A DNA stretch of 64,000 nt from positions 51,258,631 through 51,322,630 of the forward strand of contig OZ026629.1 of assembly GCA_964020975.1 (NCBI GenBank), given 5' to 3'. Shown here piece after piece: positions 41,693 through 55,024 of this stretch. Below the pieces are notes generated by a model. It searched no databases and was not told where the DNA came from. It worked only from the letters and a program-made list of their open reading frames with translations. The stretch is from Hermodice carunculata. Lineage: Eukaryota > Annelida > Polychaeta > Eunicida > Amphinomidae. Position 1 is the first letter of the stretch. The number at the start of each line of letters is the position of its first letter. Position numbers and translations under genes: made by a program.

Positions 41693-42642
41693 ATAAAATA
41701 GATATTACTTAGAGATGACTCAGTATGCGAAAGCAAGCATACTATTAGTAATCTTCCATGATAACCTCTAAACTTACTGTATGTGCAGTCTATAACATAT
41801 ATACGAATGCAAACCCTTAAGTGTATGTGTCATTTACAATCATGTGATGACAACCATGGTTTGTTACATAATGAGACTAGATGTTAAGTGCAGCTCTTCT
41901 TAAATGTATATAATGTGGTAGGTTATCGAATGTCTTTGGGGTTGTCATTCCATGTAAATAACTAATCATTAGCAGTTGATATTAGGCCTATACGTTAATT
42001 GTAGGAAAATCTCTAACATGTACGAAGATATTTGTCTTATAGGCTGGTGAAATATTATTCAGTGATTTCTACACAAAGATACTTTCTTGGACGTTACCTT
42101 TCCTTCTAATGTCATCCAGTGCACCTGGTTAATTAGATACGTGTAGCTTCGAGACGTGTGTTTGTTAATTACAAGACAGCAACTATCTGTTACATTTGCC
42201 CCATATCGTGCCATGTTAATCAATATGCGATGCATGTAAGCGTTTAAGAATAATTTTCTTGCATGAAATAGCAAGAAGTGGTGTATCCTCTTCAATACAT
42301 TTCGATTGATGGCTACATTTTAAAAACTATATCGACAATTTGTAATTCCCATGATAGAAACTGTTGACGCAGAGCCACATGCTCTTGTGTTTATTTACAT
42401 TCTGTAACAATTTTGTGCCGAGATACATACTAAAATCTGATACAACTTAACATAGTGGCCTTCTTTTTTCACGACTAACATTGCTTTTGACTTGGTTTGA
42501 CTTTCAAATAACCGATTATTCTGACACTAAAGTTCGGCCATTTTTTCCTATCCGTTCAGCACCTCTTCAGCTTTTTACATACATGCATATTAACATGCTA
42601 ATCATATAACAAGGTGAATCGGTCATTTAGGAACAATAAAAA
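41693..42642. other. Gene-free spacer
   Basis: No gene, RNA or repeat is recognised. Confidence 0.4.
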
Positions 42643-43543
42643 CTAGAAAAGAAGATTTGCTTCAAACCAAATCTGTCTATGTGCCTTCAAAAGTTGTAAA
42701 TATTAAATGCCTACAACTTTTGTCCTTTGGTACTTCACATTCCATTAAGCTTATGGCTGGATGAAAATTTCAAAGTCAAAATGACCTTGACCTTTGACCT
42801 TTACAGTTCACATGTAAAGTGTTACAGTACCCACAATTTAAGCCCAACATGAACCAAATCAAATGAAAATTGACCAAGTTATGGCAAGATTAAACTTTCA
42901 AAGGGACAAATGACCTTGACCTTTGCCTTTAGAGGTTATATGTTCTTACAAAAATGTGCAGTGTTGCAATACCTACAATTTGAGTCCAACATGATTAGAG
43001 TTGGATGAAGTATGGGCAAGTTATGGCTGGATGAAACTTTCAAAGGTCCAAATTACCTTGACCTTTGACCTTTAGAGGTCACATGTAAGTTTCAATAATG
43101 TGCAGTGTTACAGTAGCTACAATTTGAGCCCAACATGATTAAAATTAGATAAAAATTGACCAAGTTATAGCTAGAAGCCACCATCGAAAGTGGAATTTGA
43201 CCTTGAAATGACCTTTGACTTTGAGACCTCTACCTAAAGTGAACCTTGACCTTTAAAAAGACGTTTTGACCTAAAATTGACCTTTGGCCTTAACATATCC
43301 TTGCGTGTGAGATGACCTTTGCCTTGCTAGGATCGAACTTCTATACACTCGGAACCACATATACTATAGTATATAAGATATTGAAGATTTAAAACTTGAA
43401 TTAGCCCTCATTTGCATAATTTTGAAAATCTTGACGTCTAATTATTAAAAGGTGAGACTTCATCTTAGAAGTATAATTGTGCCAAGTTTGAAGTTTCTAC
43501 GTATAATACTTTTCAAATGAAATGTCGGACAAATTTGCCTGGA

Positions 43544-43615
<72 letters not shown>

Positions 43616-43616
43616 A
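42643..43616 (-). mobile_element. Helitron/HINE-like (pearl-type) element, copy B
   Basis: Its ends parallel copy A: a (TTTC)n tract on the minus strand (43542-43616), the segment GCCAAGTTTGAAGTTTCTA (43481-43499), and at the other end a hairpin of GATTTGCT/ACCAAATC (42654-42673) beside CTAG (42643-42646) followed by T on that strand. The length (974 bp) is within 2 bp of copy A. The core is different: three to four diverged units of about 129-145 bp built on TGACCTTGACCTTTGACCTT, GTGCAGTGTTACAGTA and GCCCAACATGATTA. Only the first partial unit (CCTACAACTTTTG) resembles the core of copy A. There is no coding capacity. Confidence 0.6.
42782..43090. promoter_or_regulatory. Repeated nuclear-receptor half sites (DR0/DR1-like)
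   Basis: TGACCTTGACCTTTGACCT at 42782-42800 contains three TGACCT half sites spaced 0 and 1. The DR1 form TGACCTTTGACCT recurs at 43059-43071, followed by an inverted AGGTCA at 43076-43081. The unit at 42911 has the same start but a damaged third half site. DR1 is the RXR/HNF4/COUP-TF type of site; binding is inferred from the sequence only. Confidence 0.4.
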
Positions 43617-44854
<1,238 letters not shown>

Positions 44855-46701
44855 TCTCAACCATGTTTTAATCAATGCAACAGATATATATTGTATATTT
44901 TATTTATTATAAAGACAAGTGCATCAATTGAATACAGATTATATAAATGCACGAACAAAAGCACCCAGCCTCATTAGCTTATATGTCACTTGAAAGGAAA
45001 ATACATGATAACTAATAAACGGTTCAATACAAAATATCCTTGAACTTTTTCCAAGCTTCACTTAAATATCTTGCTATATGTTTACTTTCCTTTGCCATCA
45101 AATATTAAAGTTTCTCTTCCACCATCGTCCTCTCAAAATCTTCACATTCCCTTCTTCCCTGATCAAATAATACTTCCTTGATATCAACATAGCTATCACA
45201 TTTACACAAAAATGAAACTCATCTTCTATTAGGATATTACCACATATAATACATAATCTATTTCCACCGCTGTCCCTCTGTATCTTCCCGTTTCTATACA
45301 TGTATGTAACAGCAAAATACCAGCTCTAAATTGAGCTAACAAAGATCTTTGGTATCGAAACAAACAACATTTTACATGATTTTCCGTTTCTAGCACATCC
45401 TTAAATCTAGCATATGTTTTTAGTTTTGGTTTAGATAGGAGACTGTCTATCCATCCCCTTTGCATCAATATAAATAACTTTCTTGACACAAAATTCAATA
45501 TTACACAAAGGCTTCCCTTCCAATATGCCAGTCATATCTACGAAGCCAAACAGACTTTCCAATTCTACACTCCAGTTGTTCTTCTTTTCTTTCATATTCC
45601 ATTCAAATATATATTTTATTAGCCTGCCATCTTCCAAACACACCAAATATTCCAAAATCTGAACATGTTCAAGTATCTACGCGGATATTCCAGCCCATGT
45701 CACCTTGAATTGCCAAAATAGGAATATATTGTGTACACCACCAAAATAACGTACTGCTCTATTCTGTACTCTGTTACAGTGTTCATGTCTGCCGTATCCC
45801 CTTATCTCAGAACAATAGCCGATGTCAGAGACTACCCCAGAATAGTACATACTCGTGTGGGTTCTAAAACCAACATCTCTTAACTTTTGTAGCTTCCAAA
45901 TTACTCGTTCCAGGACACCTTCAGCAGCATCAGAGAGAATCTTTGCTGGATATTCCATGTAGAGATACTCATCCAGATATACACCAAGATATTTGTACTT
46001 CTCTACACGTTCAATCAACCTATCATCAAGCTTAAACGGGAATTCAGTAACTCTTATCCTCTTAGTTTGAAAATGGACTTTAGTTTTGTCAACATTCGGA
46101 TTTAGTCTCCACTTATTACACCACTTTTCAAATAAACAATTCTAAAAACTTTTCTAAATCCTTGTATCGACTTATCTGCAAGTAGTAAAATGTCGTCTGC
46201 ATATACCAGCACCCCAACTTTCAACCGTCACTCCAGTGTCTTTAATTCATGTATAAATCTATTCATATATAAATTAAACAGAGTGAGGGAGAGGGTGTCT
46301 CCTTGTCGCTCACCATACCTAGTTGGAAACCACTCTGTGGTCAAGTATTGTTAGTGTACACATGAATATGTCCAAGAGTAAACTGACTTCACTGCCTTAT
46401 ATAATTTTCCATTGAAATTAATGTCTAGCAGTTTCCACAATAAGAGATCACGCTCAACCCAATCAAACGCTTTTTGTTAGTTAATGAAGCATGTATGTGT
46501 ACTCTGGTTATTTGCTATGCTGTTCCAAATTATAGATGTAAAAGCACAACTATTTACTCTACACGACCTGCTTTTTCGGAATCCATTCTGTTCGTGTATA
46601 ACATTTAGGTCTTTCGTAAAGACCGTAAATCTTTTATTCAGCACCCCTGTATATACTTTATAGATACATGATAATCTCAACCAAGTTTTAATCAATCGCA
46701 A
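44855..46701 (-). mobile_element. 5'-truncated LINE with YADD and probable TSD
   Basis: The flanks are TCTCAACCATGTTTTAATCA.. (44855-44880) and TCTCAACCAAGTTTTAATCA.. (46675-46701), about 26 bp with one substitution and one inserted base. That fits an aged target-site duplication. Between them the minus strand reads fingers VIHEQNGFRKSRSC (46477-46674), motif A FIN-stop-QKAFDWVERDLL (46451-46486), motif B ERQGDTLSLTLFNLYMN (about 46260-46310) and YADD at 46192-46203. The post-RT region reads KYKYLGVYLDEYL, then LRDVGFRTHTSMYYSGVVSD (45677-46018). A C-terminal Cys segment reads CIICGN..IEDEFHFC (45098-45301). Motif A carries a stop and Asn for the catalytic Asp. The tail is AATAAATAAAATATAC. 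It is a dead copy from a family unlike the CR1-like LINE. Confidence 0.8.
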
Positions 46702-46710
46702 TATTTATAC

Positions 46711-46712
<2 letters not shown>

Positions 46713-46804
<92 letters not shown>

Positions 46805-46806
46805 AT
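46713..46806. repeat. (TA)n microsatellite with (GTAT) end
   Basis: About 80 bp of TA ending in GTATGTATGTATATA. It directly follows the 5'-side target duplication of the LINE. Confidence 0.95.
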
Positions 46807-46894
46807 ATGAAAATGTTAGTTTCAGCACTATCTGGAAATTAATTATGGTGAAGTTCAATAAGCTTTATAATACTAAAAATTAATTTTAAAATGT

Positions 46895-47735
46895 AAAAAT
46901 TGCGACGTTACCTTGTGAGCAAATTAAGGGTCGTGAAATGTGTCCCTGTGCCATTTCAAAACAATGGCCACGCGATTGGGGACATGGATTTTGCAAGATT
47001 TGGTGAGAAAGGAAAAAAATATCGAAAACAATCACAGGACCGTAACCGTTTGCACCCACCTTAGGTACATCTCCACTACGTTTGAAGTAAATCTGGCTGA
47101 CGGTTTTTGAGAAGTCAAAAAGTTGAATTACCATTGCGGTCGTCATTCACTTACACAGAAATCAACAGGAATGTCCGCATTAACCGATAAGTACCGTAAT
47201 TTAAAAAATCATCAAAAATCGGGGATCGTAAGCATCTCCACCCAGTGATGAGCTTTTGTTTGACCGGTCCACAAGGTACATTTTCACCAAGTTTCAGCAC
47301 ATTCTGAGTGATGGTATTGGAAAGTTGCTTCAAGGGAAATTCGATTTTAAAATAAAATAAATCGCAGCGCCACCTGGTGACCAAATTAAGATCCCGGGTC
47401 CCTAGAGGTATACCTATGCAATTTCGAAGCAATCGACCTTGCGGTTTTGGATTTCCTTTAAGATCTTGTCACAAGAGAACACACAAAATCCATTTAAAAT
47501 CCAAATAAATCTCTAAAGCCCGATAATTTTTGACGATACATGGTAAACCCCCACTCAAGGTGTACCCCTACCAAGTTTTAGTTGGATTTGGGTAAAGGCT
47601 TTGGAGGGGAAGTCGAAAATGTGAATTTTAAATGGACGAACGGCAATTTTGACGATGACAACTACGACGACGACGCCGAGAGACGACTGACCCTCCTAAA
47701 AGCTTAGCTGTTCTGACAAGTCTTTTCAGGTACAA
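46895..47735. repeat. Diverged tandem repeat, about 466-bp period, with (GAC)n end
   Basis: GCGACGTTACCTTGTGAGCA plus AATTAAG near 46899 matches GCAGCGCCACCTGGTGACCA plus AATTAAG near 47365. Downstream, three segments share ACCAAGTTT.AG...TGG and AAGTCGAAAA.TGAATTTT, near 47085, 47290 and 47565. The right end is a run of GACGACGACGCCGAGAGACG followed by AAAAGCTTAGCTGTTCTGAC. This layout is seen in short non-autonomous repeats of other invertebrates; the class is unresolved. No ORF is present. Confidence 0.5.
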
Positions 47736-50039
47736 CAGTAAGAAATATTCTAAAGTTTGTGTTGATATGGACTGAAGGTTCAGTATGCTATTTCACTAGG
47801 TTAAACTGAGCCCGGTTGATCAGTATACTTTTACATGCAATACATGTAATTTGAAATAGGCTACAGTTTGTATATTTTTTTAAAATTTCTAAAGCATAAG
47901 AAAGGTTACTAAATGACGGGGTGTAGCACTGCGTAATCCCGTGCAATTTAACGAATCAACGCTTGCCTGTGTCTTGTGAATATAGCATGAAATACGTTTT
48001 CACATATATTATCTGATTTTAAAAAGAAGAAAGTCAATGTTATGCCGGCTTATCGAACACATATCATACGTTGCACCGGGGAAGGGGACTCCAAAAGCGA
48101 GCGCCTATTTAAGTACGATACTTGATTCTTTATTGAGGATAAATTGGCCGGGTACCTTGTTCATGTTCTTGTCACGTAGCCTTCATACGTCATCATTTTA
48201 TGTCTTGCTTTAGTATTTCAGTAGTCTTAGCACATGCAATAAGAATGATCTTCAATCGATATAACATGGACAATGTGTGCTCTCCATTTCAAACTACCAT
48301 ACCGGCAATAACATGGCTTGCCATTTGGAGTTATACAAGCATTGACTCCGACAATATAATTTGGGTCATATCAATAAATATTATTTAAACCACGTTGTAT
48401 CATATCCCAAGTTATGCATTCGTTTTCCAATTATTCAAACCACGAACCCTGCACACTTGCAGACAAATGGCGTTCAAAGACGAGAGAGCTTACACGCAAA
48501 ATTAATAAATTCGTCACTTAGTCCTCATGAAATGCCGGTAAAAATAGATTTTGACATATGCTGTAAGTTTGTAAGACTGTTTACATCACTGAAACAAATA
48601 AATGATACAGTCAGTTCTGAAGCAAAATAATCATACTCGAAGTTGTTTTATATGAGTGGTTTAAAGAGACTTTGTCGTAGAAATACCACCACCTACAAAT
48701 TACACCGTCATTACCGCTACAGACCTACGTCTCAGATCTGTTGAATGCATTGTGTCGTCCTTAAGATACACAGACGCGTAATTGTGGTTGCTTACCTGTA
48801 AGAATGAGCCCAGTGCTGTAAATACTCCTTTCTTCAATATTGGTACTTGTTTGAAGATTCCTTGAAGATGTTTGATCATACCACTTTCTTAATCCATTGA
48901 AGCATTGGCTGTAAGATTATGCTGCTTTCACACAGACAGACACACACACCCCTGTGGCCACTAGCAGCACAGGTAGATGGACATCATGTAATCTTTGTGG
49001 GCTCTGTAATTGCTGACCCATGCACAAAAAAATCAATGACTGCGCACCTCCTTCATGGACGGTCTACTAATAGGACCAGTCATCAATACGATGTTTTCTC
49101 AAGGTGCACTTTATTATTATTACCGCTTAGCTTCCGCATTGGATTGTTCTTCTATCAAAATTTTCAGGATGAAAACACACTCACATGTATACACACTCGT
49201 ATTCTATTTCAGTTATTGATAGACTGAACCTCAAATGATATGGCAGCTCGGCGTGAATACAGTCCAACGCAAAAGTTACGATCCATCGACTAAACAGCAA
49301 ACATACCAAGCAGCTCTTGGCTGAAGTTCTGGAAGTGCAGTACCACGCAGGATCGGGACAGAGTATAGACAAAAAATATTTCCAATGTGATCAGATTACA
49401 TAAATTGTTCAAATATCAAAATTTGTTGCACAATTTGTCAAGCATTCATAGATTGTCATTTCCTGAAAATCTGAAACGTATGAACCGCCATCCAGGAAAT
49501 CGTATATCATAAATTATTCAGGAGTGTCATAAAATGTCATAGTCATGCATAAAGCTGTGTGTCTTTCGTGACAAGTTAAAGGACATACTTTATATTGGAG
49601 ACAGTCGTTCTGTTTGAGAGTGCGCAAATCACAGGTGTGAACAAGTGATGAACGAAATCAATTCAGCTAAATTTACAATCTCCAAATCCCTCCAAACCCA
49701 AAAATATTACATTTTTGGTAACCATTGCTTATTTTAGGAGAGACATGCCGGGCCTCACGAAGATGAAAATAATAGTTCTTACTCTTATTAAAACCATATT
49801 CTGGTATGTTGGTTGTGCATTAAGTTGTTGATGTAAGAGAAACGCCATGCGAGCTTCAAGCAAACTAGAAACTTTGTATGATCAAAAGTCTGGTGAAAGT
49901 GGTATTCAGTGACCACCTATATTTGAGGGATAAACATGAACACATAACGACAGCGCTCGCGATTTCAAGCAGACTAAAACAGGTTTGACAAATCAGAAAG
50001 TGAAAGGCCTTTTATACAGGCTGCGGCCGATTTCACCAG
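47736..50039. other. Gene-free DNA
   Basis: No gene is supported. Frames at 48200-48630 and 48919-49227 have no domain I know. A copy of the Tc1 terminal repeat was looked for here and not found. Confidence 0.4.
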
Positions 50040-51772
50040 TATTAGCTTGTGCACAACCTTGTGCAATAAAATGAAGTGGAGTTTGCGGCGATTGACAATT
50101 GAAATGTAATGTAAATGCAATGAGAAACATACACTCCTGGATACAAACTAGGCATCCCTCCATCATCAACATCGGGCATTTGTGTAAGGATGCATACCAG
50201 TGCTTCTATTTCCTCTTTTGGGAGGATGTGCTGGTCCTGAAAGAGACTGTTTGTTTGTTCAAAGGCTGTTCCTATCGACAGCGAATGTGACCACCACGCT
50301 TCTGCAAGCAACCCACCCTGTTCCCTCTTTGGCATGCTGCTGGTGAGCCTATCTAACTTGGCCTGGGTAATTTGGTTCCAGTGCTCTGTGAGCCACTGTG
50401 CCAGCTGGTCCAGGATGGCGCAGGTTCGTCATACGCGTCCCTGACTTGTCGGCCAAGCATACCCCTCAAATGTGCAATGGGGACAGGTCAGGAGATCAGG
50501 CTAGCCATGGCATCATTTCGATGTTGTTCTGCTAGAGATACTCTGCACTTACGTGTGCAGTATGGGGCCGTGCACTGTGTTGCTGGAAGAGTAATAGCCC
50601 AGGATGTTGGCAGGATCTCATCCACATAGAGCTGGCCTGTCCCCCACATCATGACGCTGTACTGCCTTCTCCATAGTGGCCATGTTCCACCACAAATCTC
50701 TCTGAAAACATACATCTAACCCATATCCTGTTATCATGGAAATCAAGGCAAAATCGTGACTCGTCTGACCACATCACACTCCTCCTTTGATCTCTGGTCC
50801 AGTCAACATGTTTCTGACACCACTGTACCCATGCAGCCTTGTGTACATGATCCAGAGGAATAGCAGGACAACAAGTATGATCTCAGTTTGTCCGACACCA
50901 GTATCTTGTTGCTTGTACGAAATTATGATGCAATGCTGCAGGTCTGGCGCCACTGCTGACGAAACCTCTCCGCTGAAAGGCACCGGTGTCTCTTTGCGTA
51001 CTGCCCACATAACGATCATCTCTCCCATCTGAAAGTCTTCCAGATGCATCTGTACTGCTGACCTGGAGCACCCCATTCTCCTGGCAACCTCACACTGCCT
51101 CCAACAAGCCAATGATCCTGCCTCTGCTAAATAAGCCAAATAGCATTCTCAGCTGAACTTGCTGAATGAGATGCATTCCTCTATTTAGTTCACAAGGCCA
51201 TTCAATAAAAAGTCCACCCACTTAATATAAAAAAGTACGGAGGTAAAACCTATTTTTAAAAAGTTTGCTAGTGTTTGGCATCATCTAAAGGCTATACTAT
51301 TTCAATGTATCTATAAAACTAGTTCAAGAAATTGATAAAAATGATAAGGTTGATTCAGGTTACCAGGGTAACTAAACAAGTTAAATGGGGAAAGAACACT
51401 TCCTCTGTTGACTGGCCTATGAATTCAATATGTCTGTGACCAGGCTGGGCTGAGATAGAGATTTGGCTTATTTAGAAAACTGTGGGTAAGCTGCACGCCA
51501 TGCATGGTATCATGGATTCAAATTGATTCCACTGTTGCCAGTGGCCCATAATAAAGTCCATATATAGGCACCCTCGATACCTGGCACACTTTTCCCACCT
51601 TTGTAGCTGTTATCTTATTTCCAGGACAATTTGTTTTTGCACGACCCCTCAGGTATACCCTCAGCTATACTGTCCATGTTCCATGTGACACCTATATTTT
51701 CTAAAGAAGCATATAATTACAGCAGCCCATATTAAACCGATTAGGTGCCTGTTTTTTTGGCCAGGAGTATAC
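50040..51772 (-). mobile_element. Decayed Tc1/mariner-type transposon
   Basis: The minus strand encodes a Tc1-like transposase in several frames. The start is a helix-turn-helix region, AEAGSLACWRQCEVARRMGC then SRSAVQMHLEDF (51139 downward). MWSDESRF follows, with the first catalytic Asp (SDES, codons at 50757-50768). Later comes FQQHSARPHTA, where QQDNA is expected, so the second catalytic Asp is His. The end is LDRLTSSMPKREQGGLLAEA (50042-50335). The 5' terminus at 51772 reads TATACTCCTGGCCAAAAAAA on the minus strand, like Tc1-family inverted repeats. The matching right repeat was not found. About 1.73 kb is the normal length. Multiple frameshifts mean it is inactive. Confidence 0.75.
51359..51372. 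promoter_or_regulatory. Second X-box-like palindrome
   Basis: GTTACCAGGGTAAC has two perfect 6-bp arms around AG. It lies in the 5' untranslated part of the Tc1-like element. It may be coincidental. Confidence 0.2.
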
Positions 51773-52094
51773 ATTATGGTAAAATTGCTCAAAAATCATT
51801 CACAAGTAGAAACCTACAACTTGAATTAAACCAAATGGTGGAACTCTGACCTATAGCTTTTGATAACAAATAAAATAGAGATATTGTACGTGAAATCATA
51901 TTTTTGGATCTAAAGTTAAACATCCTGGAGCCTATTAATCTTAAAGGTATAGGTATTTGGCTCCATGCTTTTAATCTGATGATAATATGATTAGCATATT
52001 ATTTCAGCACATCTTGCGATATTTTCGTACATATGTAAAGTAAACCATGGTCACACGTAACTAAGTGGGTCAGGCCAAAATGTTTTGATCCACT

Positions 52095-52298
52095 CTAGGT
52101 TAAAAATATTTTATTCCATAACAATGTCACAGTGTCATTAATAAAGATAAGAAATGGCAAAGGACCAGGTACAGAACCTTGAGGTACGCCAGCATTGATA
52201 ATACCCCAGGTAAAAAGACGGGCAGTCACCCATATAAGGCACCTGGTGGTTTTAAGACTACAGACTATAGTGTTGACAAAATGTATAGGCCTAACCAC
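52095..52298 (-). pseudogene. Short LINE RT fragment (motif B)
   Basis: The 67-codon minus frame reads [20 protein letters not shown] then PLPFLIFINDTVT. This is RT motif B ([20 protein letters not shown]) with two Leu-to-Pro changes. Neither motif A nor motif C was found on either side, so only a short piece remains. The preceding LKTTRCLIWVT is roughly where the post-motif A strand should be. Confidence 0.65.
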
Positions 52299-53640
52299 TC
52301 AAAACCCAAAGTTTTATTACTTCTGCCAAAGATAGAAAGAGACCTGGTAGGCCTATCACTCTTTAGTTCTCCTGACTTCTCAGTCAGCTGAGTTTACAGC
52401 AAAGGAAGAAAGTAGGCAAACATCGTTTTTGAGATATTTTTGATTCTGGAACATTATAAACACACTCTACCTCCATTATAACTATGAGTCGGAGAACACA
52501 TAAAAAAACACTTGTGAACTTTAGTCATTCCATATATGAAAGAATACAATGCACATTATTTTGTAATTGAATAATACTAATTACCCACAGGAATACATCA
52601 CTCATGTCGACAAATCCCCATTTTATGCTGTAGCTTTAATGCACCATTCACATGGGCAGCAATCCAAATTGTGCACAATTGTATAATAGAACCACAAATT
52701 GCTCTGCTCTCTAAGAGGAATTAAGACATCATAATACTCTGGGATGATGAATTCCACTTTTTATTGTCATACATTTGTTTGGGGCTTTAAATCACCGAGC
52801 TTCAGTTTGACATTCAACTTAAGTGTCCAGACAATGTGTGTGTGCGTGTGTTTTGTAGTCTTATTTATCTGTTACTGTCCTTGTCATGACGAATTAATGG
52901 AGCAAAGCTCTTTCTTCCCCATTTGTATATTAGGCCTCAGGCAAAAATTTTACCACTTGCACGTTTGATGAATAAAACATGATTATTCCAAGGAAAGTTG
53001 GGGTCAAACTTAACATCTCAAAATCAGCTGAAAGTATTCTAAATGATCCAATACTATCAAGTAATTCCAAGCTCCAGACACTTCCATGTAAACAAAAATC
53101 TCTAGAGTTAGTGTAGTTTATTTTCATGTTTATTACACATTTGTATACAATTGATGATATGAAATCAGCCACCAAATAACATTGGATACACTCTAAATGA
53201 CCTTCAACATAGTCAATTACATGCTACATTGGAAATATAGCTGAAATTATCACTTGAAGATGCCAATGACGAAAAAAGAGAAAAATCATGATCCCATCAG
53301 CAAAACGGTGGGATTTCAAACACTTCGTAATGAAGTGTTATGTTGTAATTAAACAGGCTCTCCATTTTGCCCCATATGGAAGTATTGAACAATACTAAAA
53401 GCTCTGTGTGGCCTTCTTTTTGGACTCTATGCCCCATGATGGCTAAACCTTTTTTTCAGTCTCACCATTCCAGCTTTGTCAGCTCTCTTTTCCTCTGTTA
53501 TTGTCTTTCAAGTCTGCTTTGGCTTGTTTACATTCTTAGTTACTGGACTGACCAACTTAAGCAGTGGCTCGAGCAGTCCATTCTCTTTGTCTCTGCTGCT
53601 CTGTGGGATTCTCGTCCACAATACTGTAGTTACCAACAAA
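52299..53640. other. Gene-free DNA
   Basis: No gene or repeat is recognised. Confidence 0.4.
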
Positions 53641-54908
53641 GGTTTACCTTTGACATGTTTGCGAAAATGTTACAAAATTGGGCCAGTCCATGACTATTTT
53701 ATTATTGAGGATCAGTGATGCCATCTTAAGTATATTGAACACTCATATAAGCATGGTATTTGTTTTAGAGAAAGATTTACCACAAATTCGTTGAACAGGT
53801 AGAAGCACATATATCCCAAGTCAACATGTCATGGACAACACGTGTGGCAGGTCAACATACACAGGTCTACACTGACTACAGGTCAACACAAAGACTGTAG
53901 TTCAACAGGAAGATGAGAACTTTCAATCACACTTAGTCTTTATTGTCTCCTGAGTCATCTGCTTGGTAGTCTCAGGTGTTTAACATTTTTTAAACAAAAA
54001 CATTTCCTTGGCCTCTTGCCAGCCTATGTTGTCCTCATACATCCGATTGTTGATGGTTTTCTTCATGTTATTGTGTATTCATTTTTGTCCAAGTTTTGCA
54101 GTGCCCTCCAACATATAGCATATTTGATTCTTGAAGTCTTGTACTTGGATAGGAAATCATCTTTGCCTTGTTTCTATGAATTTGCATGTTTTTCTCCATC
54201 CTTTGTGCAGGATTTCACTTTGGCTGTGTAGATGTCTTCCATGTATCCTACAATGCCTCAAACAGTGGATCAAATACTGGATTGTTATCATCCATGTCAC
54301 TGTCAGTACCCCCCCCCCTCATCCTGATCATCTTTGTGCTTCTTGTTACAAAATATATTTTCAGTGTCATCAGCTTCATGACTATCCATATTCAACCAAG
54401 GATATCAGCCGTTTGTTGCAATAAAATTTGCTGTCGTTATTGAGTTGACATTTATGAATATGGGTAATGTTTCTCTGAACTATTAAATACCTCCACATTC
54501 TTCTCTTTATCATGATATCTCATTTCTTCCATTTCATGTATTCCACATAGACAAGAACAACCAGCTTTGTCCAAAGATTCTGTTTCTAATGTATGCTGAG
54601 TGTGGGAAACACACATTCCAGTTTTGACCTGGCCTGGAGACTCAACTTGTGGGAAACTCATTGGCGACCTTCTTTCGGTTATCTTTCTGTCCAGATATAG
54701 TATGGCATTCTTTAATCCCTTGTGGTCGGGAGTTTCTGGCTTAGAATCCACCAGCCAATACTCATAAGGCCTGGCTGTAGCTCTCTTGTATTGCCCCATC
54801 ATATAAATTGGCGGAAACATGAGCAGACCATAGGGTGAGCATTCCTATGGTCACAGTAGGCAGTTCATGCAAACTGCATGAGTACAATCAAACCACTGCT
54901 ACATTGAT

Positions 54909-55024
54909 GGCTTCCTTTGGCAAATAAATCTGTGATTCTTTAAACTTAGAACACTTCACTCATATGGCTTCTTAAAAGCAAATAAATCTGTGATTCTTTG
55001 ATCTTTGAACACTTGACTCATCAA
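54909..55024. repeat. 58-bp tandem duplication
   Basis: GCAAATAAATCTGTGATTCT recurs after 59 bp, with matching flanks GGCTTC and GAACACTT.ACTCAT. The two copies are about 85-90 percent alike by eye. Confidence 0.8.

Noticed and set aside
41455-41736. Poly-Asp/poly-Asn frame
   Set aside because: Translation of an ATC/ATT array. The same applies to the poly-Asn frame at 58269-58511.
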